This document shows, in pieces, positions 7,285 to 16,768 of a DNA stretch of 30,631 nt. Made by a program: the position numbers and the translations under genes. Each line of letters starts with the position of its first letter. Position 1 is the stretch's first letter. The DNA comes from Desulfobacterales bacterium (GTDB taxonomy: Bacteria > Desulfobacterota > Desulfobacteria > Desulfobacterales > Desulfobacteraceae): positions 1 to 30,631 of the forward strand of contig JAKSAU010000078.1 in the NCBI GenBank assembly GCA_022361535.1. Direction: 5' to 3'. The notes under the pieces were generated by a model, which was given only the letters and a program-made list of their open reading frames with translations, ran no database searches and had not been told where the DNA came from.

Positions 7285-7848
7285 CTATATCAGGTATTTT
7301 CTAGCCTTTATAAAGTAGTCAGCACCTGACCACACAGTAAAAATCAATGCACCGTATAACAGTACCTGTCCTATACCGTTGAAATTAATACCCAAATACG
7401 TGTAGTGAATTGTCAGTGGTATAATTGCTGCAATTTGGAACCCGGTTTTATACTTACCCAGCCATGAGGCTGATACATCCTGATTGTTCTCAATGAGTAT
7501 ACATCTTAAGCCGGTTACAGAAAGTTCTCGTCCAACTATCACGCAAACAATCCAGCCCGGTATAAATTCAAGATGTGAAAGCATAATCAAAGAGCTTGAT
7601 ATCAATAATTTATCTGCCAAAGGATCGAGTATTTTTCCCAAAGTGGTTACAAGCCCTCTAGTTCGTGCGAGATATCCATCTAAATAATCTGTGACAGAAG
7701 CAAGTGAAAAGATCAGGGCTGCCAAGAAAGTGGTAGCCCTGTTCTCATACATAAGTAAAACCACCAGCACAGGAACAGCCGCAATCCTGCCTATAGTCAT
7801 AAAATTGGGAGTTAGTACAAAACGTTTTAGTTTTTTAAAACGGTTCAT
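7285..7848 (-). CDS. pgsA: CDP-diacylglycerol-glycerol-3-phosphate 3-phosphatidyltransferase
   Basis: An inner-membrane CDP-alcohol phosphatidyltransferase that makes phosphatidylglycerol-phosphate, the committed step to PG and cardiolipin. The 187-residue protein carries the family motif: D54, D57-G58, A61-R62, G71, D75 and D79 in DYLDGYLAR...GKILDPLAD. About four to six hydrophobic segments surround it. The ATG at 7846-7848 overlaps the transaldolase stop by one base (TAATG), indicating translational coupling. An upstream in-frame TTG at 7869 is less likely. It is the last gene of the long minus-strand run. Confidence 0.92.
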   Translation of the reverse strand: MNRFKKLKRFVLTPNFMTIGRIAAVPVLVVLLMYENRATTFLAALIFSLASVTDYLDGYLARTRGLVTTLGKILDPLADKLLISSSLIMLSHLEFIPGWIVCVIVGRELSVTGLRCILIENNQDVSASWLGKYKTGFQIAAIIPLTIHYTYLGINFNGIGQVLLYGALIFTVWSGADYFIKARKYLI

Positions 7849-8492
7849 TATCCGTTCTTTTTCTTCCAATCTGCGAGAAATGCGTCAATACCTTTGTCAG
7901 TCATGTGGTGAGCAGCCAGTTTTTTGAGTACGCCATAGGGGATGGTTGCGATGTGTGCACCAAGAAGTGCTGAGTCAAGTACATGGAGTTGGCTTCTAAC
8001 AGAAGCAACAATTATTTCAGTCTCGAAATCATAGTTGGCGAAGATTTGTGCTATCTCCTCAACCAATCCCATACCCTCCTGGGCCAAGTCGTCCAAGCGT
8101 CCAACAAATGGAGAAACAAATGTTGCGCCGGCTTTGGCGGCCATCAATGCCTGAAGGGCTGAGAAAACGAGGGTAACATTGGTTTTAATTCCTTCTGATG
8201 ACAGGGTTTTAACCGCTTTTAGGCCATCTACAGTCATTGGGATTTTAACAGCAATATTATCTGCAATCTGCACAAGCTCTCTGGCCTCTTTTACCATACC
8301 TTCATAGTCAAGGCTGATCACCTCAGCTGAAACAGGGCCGTCGACAATTTGGCATATCTCAGCGATTATTTCTTTAAACTCACCGTCCTCTTTGGCAATG
8401 AGTGACGGATTCGTTGTAACCCCGTCCACCATTCCCATGTTGTTGGCATCTTTAATCTGTTCAATGTTGGCTGTATCAATAAAAAATTTCAC
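7848..8492 (-). CDS. tal: Transaldolase (TalC/MipB-like small form)
   Basis: A 214-residue transaldolase of the short (fructose-6-phosphate aldolase/TalC) class in the non-oxidative pentose phosphate pathway. It shows [11 protein letters not shown] at the N-terminus, DGVTTNPSL at 23-31, the Schiff-base lysine K83 in AVKIPMT, and SPFVGRLDD further on. The start codon is GTG at 8490-8492, preceded by a strong GGAGG with a 6-nt spacer. The first 17 nt overlap folK, and the stop overlaps the pgsA start. Whether it acts as transaldolase or as fructose-6-phosphate aldolase cannot be decided by eye. Confidence 0.92.
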   Translation of the reverse strand: MKFFIDTANIEQIKDANNMGMVDGVTTNPSLIAKEDGEFKEIIAEICQIVDGPVSAEVISLDYEGMVKEARELVQIADNIAVKIPMTVDGLKAVKTLSSEGIKTNVTLVFSALQALMAAKAGATFVSPFVGRLDDLAQEGMGLVEEIAQIFANYDFETEIIVASVRSQLHVLDSALLGAHIATIPYGVLKKLAAHHMTDKGIDAFLADWKKKNG

Positions 8493-9021
8493 GGGTTTCC
8501 TCCTGGTCCAGGGGTATGACCGCCTGGGTGTCGTCTGTTTCTATTTGTTTTAACAGTTCACCGGTAGTCTGTCCTGACACCGGATGAACCAAATCTTTAT
8601 CAATGTCACAAAGGGGCAACAGGACAAAACAGCGTTCGTGCATTCTCGGATGAGGTAGTTCGAGCCGATCTGTTTTTATAATCTTATTGCCAAAAAAAAT
8701 GATATCCAGATCGATGATTCTAGGACCAAACCGAAATGGTTTTCCATCCTTATCAAGCCGTCCTTCTATCTCTTTGAGTAATTCAAGCAGGGCTTCAGGA
8801 GAGTGGGTTGTTTCTATCTTCAAAGCAGCGTTTACAAACCAATCCTGATCCGTGTAGTTTTGGGGTGCAGTCTTATAAAAGCTTGACACCTTTATCAAAC
8901 GAACACCCTGCTTTTTTTTAAGGGTTTGTATGGCCAGACAAAGGTTTTTAACCGTTTCACCTTTGTTGGATCCGATACTCAGGTATGCCGAAGTTTTACG
9001 ACTTGTATTATTGACGCTCAA
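8476..9021 (-). CDS. folK: 2-amino-4-hydroxy-6-hydroxymethyldihydropteridine pyrophosphokinase
   Basis: HPPK transfers pyrophosphate from ATP to 6-hydroxymethyl-dihydropterin in folate synthesis. The 181-residue protein has the family landmarks [10 protein letters not shown] near the start, FYKTAPQ, a central [21 protein letters not shown], and [16 protein letters not shown]. The start is probably TTG at 9019-9021, since no ATG or GTG lies between it and the conserved core; this overlaps the upstream lipoprotein gene by 14 nt. No clear Shine-Dalgarno is visible. The 3' end overlaps the transaldolase gene by 17 nt, so the two are probably translationally coupled. folP and folB are not nearby. 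Confidence 0.92.
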   Translation of the reverse strand: MSVNNTSRKTSAYLSIGSNKGETVKNLCLAIQTLKKKQGVRLIKVSSFYKTAPQNYTDQDWFVNAALKIETTHSPEALLELLKEIEGRLDKDGKPFRFGPRIIDLDIIFFGNKIIKTDRLELPHPRMHERCFVLLPLCDIDKDLVHPVSGQTTGELLKQIETDDTQAVIPLDQEETREIFY

Positions 9022-9439
9022 TGTAAAGGGTATCCGATTGTGTACTTTTCATCCCGTCAGCGCCAAGCGCCTGGACTCTAAAATAATAATGCAGATCTTC
9101 ATCCATAGTATAGTTGTACTCTGTTTCTGGCATTGAAACGATACCGATGGATTTAAAAATGAAAGGGCATCCTTCGCAACCGTCAAGAGATTTTGTAGCT
9201 AAAAAGACCTCAAATCCTTCAGGTTCAAGCTTTGCATTTTCCGGATCTGTTTTATGATTCCATGTGAGTGTTACTTGCTTGTCTTCGACAGTGTAGCTTA
9301 GATTAATCGGTTGGGCCAAAACATTTCCATCTTTGAGAGGAGGTAATGGCGGACCTTTTTTACCACAACCCATGGCAATAGTTATACCCAAGCAAATTAG
9401 GATGATGCTGACAAGAATGTTGTTTTTAGTGAAATTCAA
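9008..9439 (-). CDS. LptM-like lipoprotein with FN3-like domain
   Basis: The 143-residue product has a lysine-containing N-terminus, a hydrophobic stretch and a lipobox-like AMGC, with lipidated C25 followed by GKKGPPLPP. That CGxKGPL-type start is typical of the small lipoproteins (LptM/YifL group) often encoded beside argH, lysA or dapF. Residues 42-143 add a domain resembling fibronectin type III: NLSYTVEDKQVTLTWNH, EGFEVFLA, then YYFRVQALGADG. A CEGC pair lies at 87-90. LptM in E. coli assists LptD maturation; here that role is inference. The start is TTG at 9437-9439, with AAGGAG about 8 nt upstream, overlapping the argH stop (TTGA). Confidence 0.8.
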   Translation of the reverse strand: MNFTKNNILVSIILICLGITIAMGCGKKGPPLPPLKDGNVLAQPINLSYTVEDKQVTLTWNHKTDPENAKLEPEGFEVFLATKSLDGCEGCPFIFKSIGIVSMPETEYNYTMDEDLHYYFRVQALGADGMKSTQSDTLYIERQ

Positions 9440-10815
9440 AGATCAAGCTCCTTTTTGGCAAGTTCAACCGCTCCTGCGACATTGTCAAATCCAGTGCCGC
9501 CATAAGAGTTCCGACGTTCTATCATGGCTTCCAAAGAGATAAAATCATAAATGTCTTTTTCAATAAGCTCTGAAAAAGATGTCATCTCCTCCAGAGTTAA
9601 TTCCTCCAACTCTTTTTTTTGGGTAATGGCAAACGCAACCGCCTTTCCTGCAACAGCATGAGCCTGCCTGAAAGGCATTCCTTTGTTGGCAAGGTAGTCG
9701 GCAAAGTCAGTAGCATTTAAAAAACCCTGTTTGCACGCCCTTTCCATATTGTCGCTGTGGACTTCAATATTGGCAAACATGCGGGTGTAGACTTCAGTGC
9801 AGATTTTAAGGGTATCTACAGTATCAAACAAAGGTTCCTTATCTTCTTGCATGTCTTTATTGTATGCCATAGGCAACGATTTCATAGTCGTTAAAATAGC
9901 GACCAGGTTGCCAACAACGCGACCTGTTTTACCTCGAACCAACTCTGCAACATCAGGGTTCTTTTTTTGAGGCATAATGGATGACCCAGTAGTGAATGCA
10001 TCTGAAATCGTGATAAATGAGAACTCAGATGATGACCAGAGTATCAGTTCTTCGGACAACCTGGACATATGGATCATACAAATAGACGCATGGGAGATAA
10101 ATTCCATAATGAAGTCACGATCGGAAACAGAGTCCATAGAGTTTTCAGAGACTCTGGTAAAACCTAGCGTGTCGCAAGTATGCTGCCGATCAATTGGGAA
10201 CGTAGTTCCTGCTAATGCAGCGGCACCAAGGGGCATTACATCTACCCGTTTTAACGAATCTTCAAGTCTTTCGATATCGCGTTTGAACATCTCATAATAG
10301 GCCATGAGGTGATGAGCGAACAATACAGGTTGTGCACGCTGTAGATGGGTGTAACCAGGCATAATGGTTTTTGTATGGTTTGCTGCAAGAGTAACTAAAG
10401 CTGCCTGTAACCGCTTTAGCATTGTGATGACGTTTATTGTCTCTTCTTTAAGGTATATTCTTACATCAAGCGCCACCTGATCATTTCGGCTTCTGCCTGT
10501 GTGAAGTTTTCGGGCCACTTCTCCGGAGACTTTGCCCAAGGCATCTTCCACGTGCATGTGTATATCTTCAAGGGTATCAGTAAATTCGATTTCATCATTG
10601 TCGATTTGGCCTTTTACAACATTTAATCCATCGACTAATGTGTCAGCTTCATTGTTCGAAATGATCCCTTGGCTGGCCATCATTTTCAGATGTGCCTGGC
10701 TTCCTTTAATATCGCTTTCATACAGTCGTTTATCAACATCAATGGAGGCGTTGAATTTTTCTACAAGTTCGTCAGTGGATTCTGAAAATCGTCCGCCCCA
10801 TAATTTTTCGCTCAT
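9436..10815 (-). CDS. argH: Argininosuccinate lyase
   Basis: Last step of arginine synthesis: argininosuccinate to arginine and fumarate. The 459-residue length is standard. The fumarase/aspartase superfamily signature GSSIMPQKKNP is at 277-287, with the N-terminal KLWGGRF, HTGRSRND at 105-112, and TH at 155-156. The start is ATG, 25 nt behind argF. The gene that makes its substrate, argG, is not between argF and argH or elsewhere in the window. The stop overlaps the following lipoprotein start. Confidence 0.96.
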   Translation of the reverse strand: MSEKLWGGRFSESTDELVEKFNASIDVDKRLYESDIKGSQAHLKMMASQGIISNNEADTLVDGLNVVKGQIDNDEIEFTDTLEDIHMHVEDALGKVSGEVARKLHTGRSRNDQVALDVRIYLKEETINVITMLKRLQAALVTLAANHTKTIMPGYTHLQRAQPVLFAHHLMAYYEMFKRDIERLEDSLKRVDVMPLGAAALAGTTFPIDRQHTCDTLGFTRVSENSMDSVSDRDFIMEFISHASICMIHMSRLSEELILWSSSEFSFITISDAFTTGSSIMPQKKNPDVAELVRGKTGRVVGNLVAILTTMKSLPMAYNKDMQEDKEPLFDTVDTLKICTEVYTRMFANIEVHSDNMERACKQGFLNATDFADYLANKGMPFRQAHAVAGKAVAFAITQKKELEELTLEEMTSFSELIEKDIYDFISLEAMIERRNSYGGTGFDNVAGAVELAKKELDL

Positions 10816-10840
10816 CAGCTTTTTTCCTGCATAAAAAGGT

Positions 10841-11758
10841 TTAGTTTTTTAAAATCAACTGTTCTAATATGGCTTTATGCATGTGCCTTTTATTTTCAGC
10901 CTGATCCCAGAATGCTCCGTTTTCTGCTTCCAATACGGATTCAGAAATTTCTTCCCCGCGATGGGCGGGTAGGCAGTGGAGAACAAGAACATCTGATTTG
11001 GCACCGTTTAAAAGCTCCTCGTTTACCTGAAACCCTTTAAAAGCAGCAAGTCGTCCTTCAAGTTCGTCTTCTTCTCCCATACTGGCCCAAACATCTGTAT
11101 AAACGACATCAGCGTCTTTTACAGCCTCTTTAGGATCATTTGTAAAAATAATGTTGTCCTTGGTGTCTGCACCTGATGCGTCAATGATTTCCGGTTTTAT
11201 ACTATGGTTTTCCGGGCAGCCGAGTACCAGATTGAATCCAAGCACAGAAGCCGCATTCACCCAGGAGTTTGCAACATTATTGCCATCACCCACCCATGCA
11301 ATTCTTACGTCTTTATATCCGCCTTTGTGTTCGATAACGGTCATAATATCACTTAAAATCTGACAAGGATGAAACGAATCCGTCAGAGCATTGATCACAG
11401 GAATGGTTGAGCTTTGTGCAAATTCTTCAACTAAAGCATGATCAAACGTTCTCATAGCCAAGCAGTCGATGTACCTTGACAGTACCCGGGCGGTATCTTT
11501 AGCAGGTTCATTCCTGGATATCTGTGTGTCCTGAGTACTCATATAAATAGGATGTCCGCCCATCTGAATCATGGCGGTTTCAAACGCGATCCGTGTTCTG
11601 GTTGATTTTTTATCAAAGATCAAGCCAAGCGTTTTTCCGGCCAACAAAGAATCAAAAATCCCTTTTTTATGGCGTTCTTTAAGGGTAAGAGCACGTTTAA
11701 AAAGAAGTTCGAAATCTTCTTTTTCAAGATCCAGTAATGAGAGTAAATCTTTTTTCAA
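10841..11758 (-). CDS. argF: Ornithine carbamoyltransferase
   Basis: Catalyses carbamoyl phosphate plus ornithine to citrulline. The 305-residue protein has the carbamoyl-phosphate loop STRTR at 52-56, HPCQ at 130-133, the ornithine region DVWASMG near 222-228, and HCLP at 261-264. The start is TTG at 11756-11758, preceded by GGGAG with a 7-nt spacer and overlapping the argD stop as TTGA. It sits in the argB-argD-argF-argH order. The motifs fit ornithine rather than acetylornithine or putrescine specificity, though this is not proven. Confidence 0.95.
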   Translation of the reverse strand: MKKDLLSLLDLEKEDFELLFKRALTLKERHKKGIFDSLLAGKTLGLIFDKKSTRTRIAFETAMIQMGGHPIYMSTQDTQISRNEPAKDTARVLSRYIDCLAMRTFDHALVEEFAQSSTIPVINALTDSFHPCQILSDIMTVIEHKGGYKDVRIAWVGDGNNVANSWVNAASVLGFNLVLGCPENHSIKPEIIDASGADTKDNIIFTNDPKEAVKDADVVYTDVWASMGEEDELEGRLAAFKGFQVNEELLNGAKSDVLVLHCLPAHRGEEISESVLEAENGAFWDQAENKRHMHKAILEQLILKN

Positions 11759-12951
11759 TTGTCTTCTCCCGTAAGCAGGCTGTCCAATACGGAAACCAAC
11801 TTGTCAATTTCTGTTGTACTGATAATTAAGGGTGGTGCAAATCTAAGAACTTTATCCTGAATTCCATTAATAATAAAGCCTTTTTTGAAGCAACCGGAAA
11901 CGAAATCCCCGGCATTTTTTCCATTGCTTACATCCAACTCCAAGCCGATAAGAAGGCCTTTTCCCCTGACATCAACAATTTTTGGATATTTTTCCTTAAG
12001 CAAAAGAAGTTTTTCTTTAAAATAGGTGCCTTTTTCTAAAACAGAGTCAAGAAAGCGAGAATCAGAAATTTGCTTAAGAACTTCAAGTGCTGTAGCTGTA
12101 GCAAGCGGGGTACCGCCAAATGTGGTTGCATGGCTGCCGTAATCAAATCCTTTGGCTGCATCAGCAGTAGCAAGCATTGACCCTATAGGCATACCGTTGG
12201 CAAGCCCTTTGGCAAGTGTCATAATATCCGGAGTCACACCATAGGACTGATGGGCGAACAAGGCACCGCAACGTCCCATGCCGGATTGAATCTCATCAAA
12301 TATCAAAAGTGTGCCAGTATCAGTGCAAAGCGTTCTCACAGCCTCAATATAGTCCTTGTCAGCAGGAACTACACCACCTTCACCTTGTATCGGCTCCATC
12401 ATAACTGCACAAACTGTATCATCTAATTCTTTTTCTAACGCATGAAAGTCGTTAAATGGTACATGAGAAAATCCTTCAAGTAAGGGGAGAAAACCATCCT
12501 TAATTTTATCCTGACCAGTGGCAGACAGTGTGGCCATAGTCCGGCCATGAAAGCTTTGGGTCATCGTTATAATTTTGTAACGATTTTTTACCCCTTTGGA
12601 TTGGAAATATCTTCGAGCAAGTTTGATGGCAGCTTCATTTGCCTCTGCACCTGAATTTGCAAAAAATACTCTGTCGGCAAAACTGCTTTCTGTGAGTGCT
12701 TTAGCCAACTCAGATTGGGGTTGAGTGTAAAACAGGTTGGATACATGAACTAATTTTGATGCCTGTTTTTCAATTGCCCGGGTGACAGCAGGGTGGCAAT
12801 GTCCCAAATTGCAGACAGCAATTCCGGCCAGAAAATCAGTGTATTCTTTTCCCTGGTCATCAATTAGTTTAGTACCTTTTCCCTTTATAAAGGGGCGGCC
12901 CTGACGAAGATAGGTTTTAAAAATATGGTCTTCAGTATATTGAATGCTCAC
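11755..12951 (-). CDS. argD: Acetylornithine aminotransferase
   Basis: A class III PLP aminotransferase converting N-acetylglutamate semialdehyde to N-acetylornithine. In 398 residues it shows FFANSGAEANEAAIK at 96-110, FHGRT at 134-138, the D219-E220 pair in LLIFDEIQSGMGR, and the PLP lysine K248 in TLAKGLANG. The start is GTG at 12949-12951, with GGGGAAA upstream. It lies between argB and argF, which supports the arginine role over other omega-aminotransferase activities. Many bacterial ArgD enzymes also serve lysine synthesis. Confidence 0.95.
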   Translation of the reverse strand: MSIQYTEDHIFKTYLRQGRPFIKGKGTKLIDDQGKEYTDFLAGIAVCNLGHCHPAVTRAIEKQASKLVHVSNLFYTQPQSELAKALTESSFADRVFFANSGAEANEAAIKLARRYFQSKGVKNRYKIITMTQSFHGRTMATLSATGQDKIKDGFLPLLEGFSHVPFNDFHALEKELDDTVCAVMMEPIQGEGGVVPADKDYIEAVRTLCTDTGTLLIFDEIQSGMGRCGALFAHQSYGVTPDIMTLAKGLANGMPIGSMLATADAAKGFDYGSHATTFGGTPLATATALEVLKQISDSRFLDSVLEKGTYFKEKLLLLKEKYPKIVDVRGKGLLIGLELDVSNGKNAGDFVSGCFKKGFIINGIQDKVLRFAPPLIISTTEIDKLVSVLDSLLTGEDN

Positions 12952-12996
12952 GCTTTCCCCTTTTATAGTAGTGGTCCTAAATGTTTTAGGTCTAAA

Positions 12997-13875
12997 TTAG
13001 TTGGCAAATACCTGGGTTCCAATGCCGGAATCTGTAAACAGTTCAAGTAACACAGCATGTGGAATTTTTCCATTAATGATATGAGACTTTTTTACTCCGG
13101 ATTTAAGAGCGGAAAGACCACACTCAACTTTTGGAATCATGCCCCCTGAAATTCTGCCGTCGGAAATCATTTTCTTGATTTCCTCATCATTCACAGATGA
13201 AACAAGCGTCTTATTTTCGTCAAGCACGCCATCTACATCTGTTACCAACATAAGTCTTTCAGCATTTAAAGCAGAAGCTATTTTTGACGCAACCACATCC
13301 GCATTGATATTGTAGGTCTCTCCCTGACTACCTATACCTACAGGTGCAATGATGGGGATAAAGCCTCTGGCTGTAAGGGTATGGATTATTTCAGGGTTTA
13401 CATCGGCCACATCACCAACCATTCCAGGGTCTATAATCTCAGGCGGTTTGCTTTCGTCTTCCTGGTGTACAATGGTCATTTTTTCAGCCAAAATAAGTCC
13501 CCCGTCTTTTCCTGAGAGCCCTACTGCCCTGCCCCCTTCTCTATTGATCCGGGCAACTATATCTTTGTTCACTTTGCCGCCTAAAACCATCTCAACCACA
13601 TCCATGGTCGCGTCATCTGTATACCGCATCCCGCGGATAAATGTGGACGTGATGCCCATGGCATCAAGTACTTTGTTTATTTGAGGACCGCCACCATGGA
13701 CCACTACAGGATTGACCCCTATCGTCTTAAGCAGGATGATATCGTTAGAAAAGTCCTTTTTAAGCTTCTCATCCACCATTGCATGACCACCGTATTTGAT
13801 TACAACGGTCTTGCCTGAAAATTTACGGATATAGGGAAGCGCCTCAATCAGTATGTCTGCGACCGTATTGCTCAT
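12997..13875 (-). CDS. argB: Acetylglutamate kinase
   Basis: Phosphorylates N-acetylglutamate in arginine synthesis. The 292-residue protein has KYGGHAM at 27-33, VVHGGGPQI near 58-66, [10 protein letters not shown] and a [10 protein letters not shown] stretch. The N-terminal segment [18 protein letters not shown] resembles the extra helix of hexameric, arginine-inhibited NAGKs (as in Pseudomonas and Thermotoga), so feedback inhibition by arginine is likely. Its ATG overlaps the hslU stop (ATGA), so it is translationally coupled to a protease ATPase gene. argA, argC and argJ are not in the window. Confidence 0.96.
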   Translation of the reverse strand: MSNTVADILIEALPYIRKFSGKTVVIKYGGHAMVDEKLKKDFSNDIILLKTIGVNPVVVHGGGPQINKVLDAMGITSTFIRGMRYTDDATMDVVEMVLGGKVNKDIVARINREGGRAVGLSGKDGGLILAEKMTIVHQEDESKPPEIIDPGMVGDVADVNPEIIHTLTARGFIPIIAPVGIGSQGETYNINADVVASKIASALNAERLMLVTDVDGVLDENKTLVSSVNDEEIKKMISDGRISGGMIPKVECGLSALKSGVKKSHIINGKIPHAVLLELFTDSGIGTQVFAN

Positions 13876-15239
13876 AGTATATACCTGCTTAAATCTTCGT
13901 TTTGGACAATGTCCATCAACTGTTCCGACACAAACTCTGCGTTAACCACAATCTCTTTTTCCTCTACGTCCGGTGCGTTGAACAAAATTTCTTCAAGCAA
14001 CTTTTCCATCAAGGTATGAAGTCGTCTTGCACCGATATTTTCTGTAGATGCATTTACTTCAACAGCGATATCAGCAATCTTTTCTACAGCATCCTGCGTA
14101 AAGCTAAGATGGACACCTTCTGTTCTAAGCAATGCAATATACTGAAGCACTAAGGCATTTTTAGGTTCAGTAAGTATCCTTGTAAATTCATGGGCACCAA
14201 GTGAACTTAGTTCGACACGAATTGGAAACCGTCCCTGAAGTTCGGGGATCAGGTCAGACGGTTTTGATACGTGAAATGCGCCTGACGCTATAAATAGAAT
14301 ATGATCTGTTTTTACCGTACCATATTTTGTCGGTACTGAACTGCCTTCAACAATAGGCAGAAGATCTCTTTGCACCCCTTCTTTGGAGACTTCAGGACCG
14401 TGGCTTTTTTCCTTGCCTGCAATTTTATCAATCTCATCTATAAATATGATGCCCGATTGCTCGACCATTTTAATAGCGTCAACTTTTACCTGTTCCATAT
14501 CCACCAGGTGTCCGGCTTCTTCCTGGGTGATGAGTCTGAGCGCCTCTTTTACCTTCAAACTTCTACGTTTGGTATTTTTAGGCATAATATTGCCGAGCAT
14601 ATCTTTTAAATTTATGCCCATCTCCTCCATACCTGTATTAGAAAAGATTTCGACCATAGGTGAAGATTTGTCAGACACATCAATGTCTATTTTACGCTCG
14701 TTTAGTTTACCAGCTTTCAACATCTTGCGTAGTTTTTCACGGGTTGCTGCAGAAGGTTGCGGCTCTTGTTCGGACTCAACCGCATCATTTTCACCAAAAC
14801 CAAAACCCGCTGCAGCAGGTTTTGCTGGCGGCAAGAGAATATCAAGTACACGTTCTTCTGCAATTCTGACAGCTTTTTCCTGTACAGTTTCTTTTTGGCG
14901 GCTTTTTAACATGTTAACGGTCAGTTCAACCAAATCCCGGATCATGGATTCTACATCCCGGCCTACATATCCAACCTCGGTAAATTTGGACGCCTCAACT
15001 TTATAAAATGGAGAATCCGTTAAATTGGCTAATCTGCGAGCAATCTCAGTTTTACCTACACCTGTCGGACCTATTAAAATAATATTCTTAGGAGCAATCT
15101 CTTCTTGTAAGTCTTTGTCTAGTTGCCTTCTGCGCCACCTGTTTCTAAGTGCTATAGCCACAGATTTTTTGGCATCATTTTGCCCGATGATGTATTTATC
15201 AAGTTCTGTTACGATTTGATTGGGTTTTAAATCTTTCAT
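13872..15239 (-). CDS. hslU: HslU, ATPase subunit of the HslUV protease
   Basis: AAA+ unfoldase that feeds substrates to HslV in the cytoplasm. The 455-residue protein has [15 protein letters not shown] at the N-terminus, Walker A GPTGVGKT at 57-64, the pore motif GYVGRDVES at 90-98, an I-domain near 120-235, Walker B IIFIDE at 264-269, and a sensor region [14 protein letters not shown]. The C-terminal LSRYIL is the tail that docks into HslV. hslV is directly upstream (22-nt gap), and argB starts inside its stop codon. The I-domain contains an Ala/Gly/Pro/Glu-rich insert near 140-165. Confidence 0.97.
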   Translation of the reverse strand: MKDLKPNQIVTELDKYIIGQNDAKKSVAIALRNRWRRRQLDKDLQEEIAPKNIILIGPTGVGKTEIARRLANLTDSPFYKVEASKFTEVGYVGRDVESMIRDLVELTVNMLKSRQKETVQEKAVRIAEERVLDILLPPAKPAAAGFGFGENDAVESEQEPQPSAATREKLRKMLKAGKLNERKIDIDVSDKSSPMVEIFSNTGMEEMGINLKDMLGNIMPKNTKRRSLKVKEALRLITQEEAGHLVDMEQVKVDAIKMVEQSGIIFIDEIDKIAGKEKSHGPEVSKEGVQRDLLPIVEGSSVPTKYGTVKTDHILFIASGAFHVSKPSDLIPELQGRFPIRVELSSLGAHEFTRILTEPKNALVLQYIALLRTEGVHLSFTQDAVEKIADIAVEVNASTENIGARRLHTLMEKLLEEILFNAPDVEEKEIVVNAEFVSEQLMDIVQNEDLSRYIL

Positions 15240-15261
15240 TCTTTATATTCCAAAAACGATA

Positions 15262-15807
15262 TTAGCTATCTATAGTTTCGATCGTGATATGATGATTTGT
15301 GTATATGCAAAGATCTCCAGCTATTTTCATAGCAGTTTTCACAATTTCCATGGGCTCCAAATCTGTATTCTCGCTTAAGGCTATTGCTGCAGATTGAGCA
15401 GATATACTGCCGGAGCCAATGCTGATAATACCATCATCCGGTTCTATCACATCCCCATTTCCTGATAACAGGTAGGTATTATTGTTATCTGCTGCAATCA
15501 TCATAGCCTCTAGACGCCGTAAGTACTTGTCTGTTCTCCATTCTCTTGCAAGTTCAACACAAGAGCGTGTAAGATTCCCGTTGTATTGCTCTAGTTTTTG
15601 TTCAAGTTTTTCAGACAAAGTCAACGCATCAGCCGTTGCACCGGCAAACCCGGTAATGATTTCATCTTTGTAAATGCGTCTGACTTTTTTGGCTTTGTGC
15701 TTGGTCACAATATTGCCCAGTGTCACCTGGCCGTCACCTGCGACCACTACCTGTCCTTTTACCCGGACGGCAAGAATGGTAGTACCATGAAAACTTAAAT
15801 TTTCCAT
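15262..15807 (-). CDS. hslV: HslV, peptidase subunit of the HslUV protease
   Basis: N-terminal-nucleophile threonine peptidase of the proteasome-beta fold, working with HslU. The 181-residue protein has [10 protein letters not shown], then GDGQVTLGN near 25-32 and a GFAGATADA stretch. The predicted nucleophile is Thr9, so an eight-residue propeptide (MENLSFHG) would have to be removed; the E. coli enzyme loses only Met. This resembles the Bacillus CodW/ClpQ N-terminus. AGGAG precedes the ATG by 9 nt. The order xerC-hslV-hslU mirrors the codV-codW-codX cluster of Bacillus. Confidence 0.96.
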   Translation of the reverse strand: MENLSFHGTTILAVRVKGQVVVAGDGQVTLGNIVTKHKAKKVRRIYKDEIITGFAGATADALTLSEKLEQKLEQYNGNLTRSCVELAREWRTDKYLRRLEAMMIAADNNNTYLLSGNGDVIEPDDGIISIGSGSISAQSAAIALSENTDLEPMEIVKTAMKIAGDLCIYTNHHITIETIDS

Positions 15808-15867
15808 CTATTATTTCTCCTGATTATGTCTTACACAATCAAAACTTGTTCGTGACTGTTAAAGAAT

Positions 15868-16764
15868 CTATCGTCTAGGGTGGGATCTGTCATAGACCGC
15901 CATCAACCGGTCCATGCTCACATGAGTATATACTTGTGTTGTGGATAGGCTTGCATGTCCCAGGATCTCTTGAATGCCCCTCAAATCAGCGCCCGAATCG
16001 AGCATGTGGGTTGCAAAAGAATGTCTAAGCGTGTGGGGTGAAATTTTCAACCCAATTCCACATTCGAGCACTATTTTATCAAGAATACGGCGTATGGACC
16101 GTTTTCCAAGCCGGTTAAAATCTTTATTCACAAATACCGCCTTAAACTCTTCCTTTAAACAAGCCCTGTAAGTTTTAATGGTATCAAGGGCGCGTGTTCC
16201 AACCGGTACAATTCGCTCCTTGTTACCTTTGCCTATCACTCTAATCACTTGGGTTTTAAAGTCAATATCGGCCATATTCATACCGTGAATTTCAGATATC
16301 CGCATACCGGTAGAGTAAAAGGTTTCAAACATTGCAAGATTACGTTTATCTAACCATGTCTCGATTTTTGTGTTATCGAGAAGTTTAAAAATGTCATCTA
16401 CTCCAACGGCCTTTGGCAAAGTCTTTTCTAATTTTGGAAATGGTATGGCTTCTGCCGGGTTCAATTGAATTTTGCCGATCCTGATAAGATAATCAAAAAA
16501 CACCTTTAGAGCAGACAAGCGTCTTGAAATGGTTTTTTTGCTAATTTTGCGCATGACCATGGCTGCCATGTACTTGCGTATGTTCTTATGATCAACATCC
16601 TTTACCCTGTCCATGAATATGGCTTGGGATTCAGTATCTTCACAACCATCTGTATGAAGGTAAAATCGAATGAAATCTTTTATATCCGATGAATAGGCTT
16701 TTAGTGTATGCACCGAATACCCTTTTTCCGCTTCAAGGGTATTTGAAAATTGATCAAGAATCAT
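15868..16764 (-). CDS. xerC: Tyrosine recombinase XerC
   Basis: Site-specific recombinase that resolves chromosome dimers at dif with XerD under FtsK. The 298-residue protein has an N-terminal SAM-like domain (residues 1-90) and a C-terminal catalytic domain with all expected residues: R155, K179, H244, R247, H270 and nucleophile Y279. Length and position upstream of hslVU match housekeeping XerC rather than a phage integrase. It begins 4 nt after the UDG-like gene stop. XerC versus XerD is assigned from context. Confidence 0.9.
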   Translation of the reverse strand: MILDQFSNTLEAEKGYSVHTLKAYSSDIKDFIRFYLHTDGCEDTESQAIFMDRVKDVDHKNIRKYMAAMVMRKISKKTISRRLSALKVFFDYLIRIGKIQLNPAEAIPFPKLEKTLPKAVGVDDIFKLLDNTKIETWLDKRNLAMFETFYSTGMRISEIHGMNMADIDFKTQVIRVIGKGNKERIVPVGTRALDTIKTYRACLKEEFKAVFVNKDFNRLGKRSIRRILDKIVLECGIGLKISPHTLRHSFATHMLDSGADLRGIQEILGHASLSTTQVYTHVSMDRLMAVYDRSHPRR

Positions 16765-16768
16765 GGGG

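Noticed and set aside
14383..15006. Long antisense frame of 207 codons opposite hslU
   Set aside because: Serine-rich shadow of a well-conserved gene; no ribosome binding site or conserved protein character.
15868..16764. Tyrosine recombinase as a sign of an integrated element
   Set aside because: Length, motifs and the xerC-hslV-hslU order indicate housekeeping XerC; no attachment repeats or phage genes were seen.
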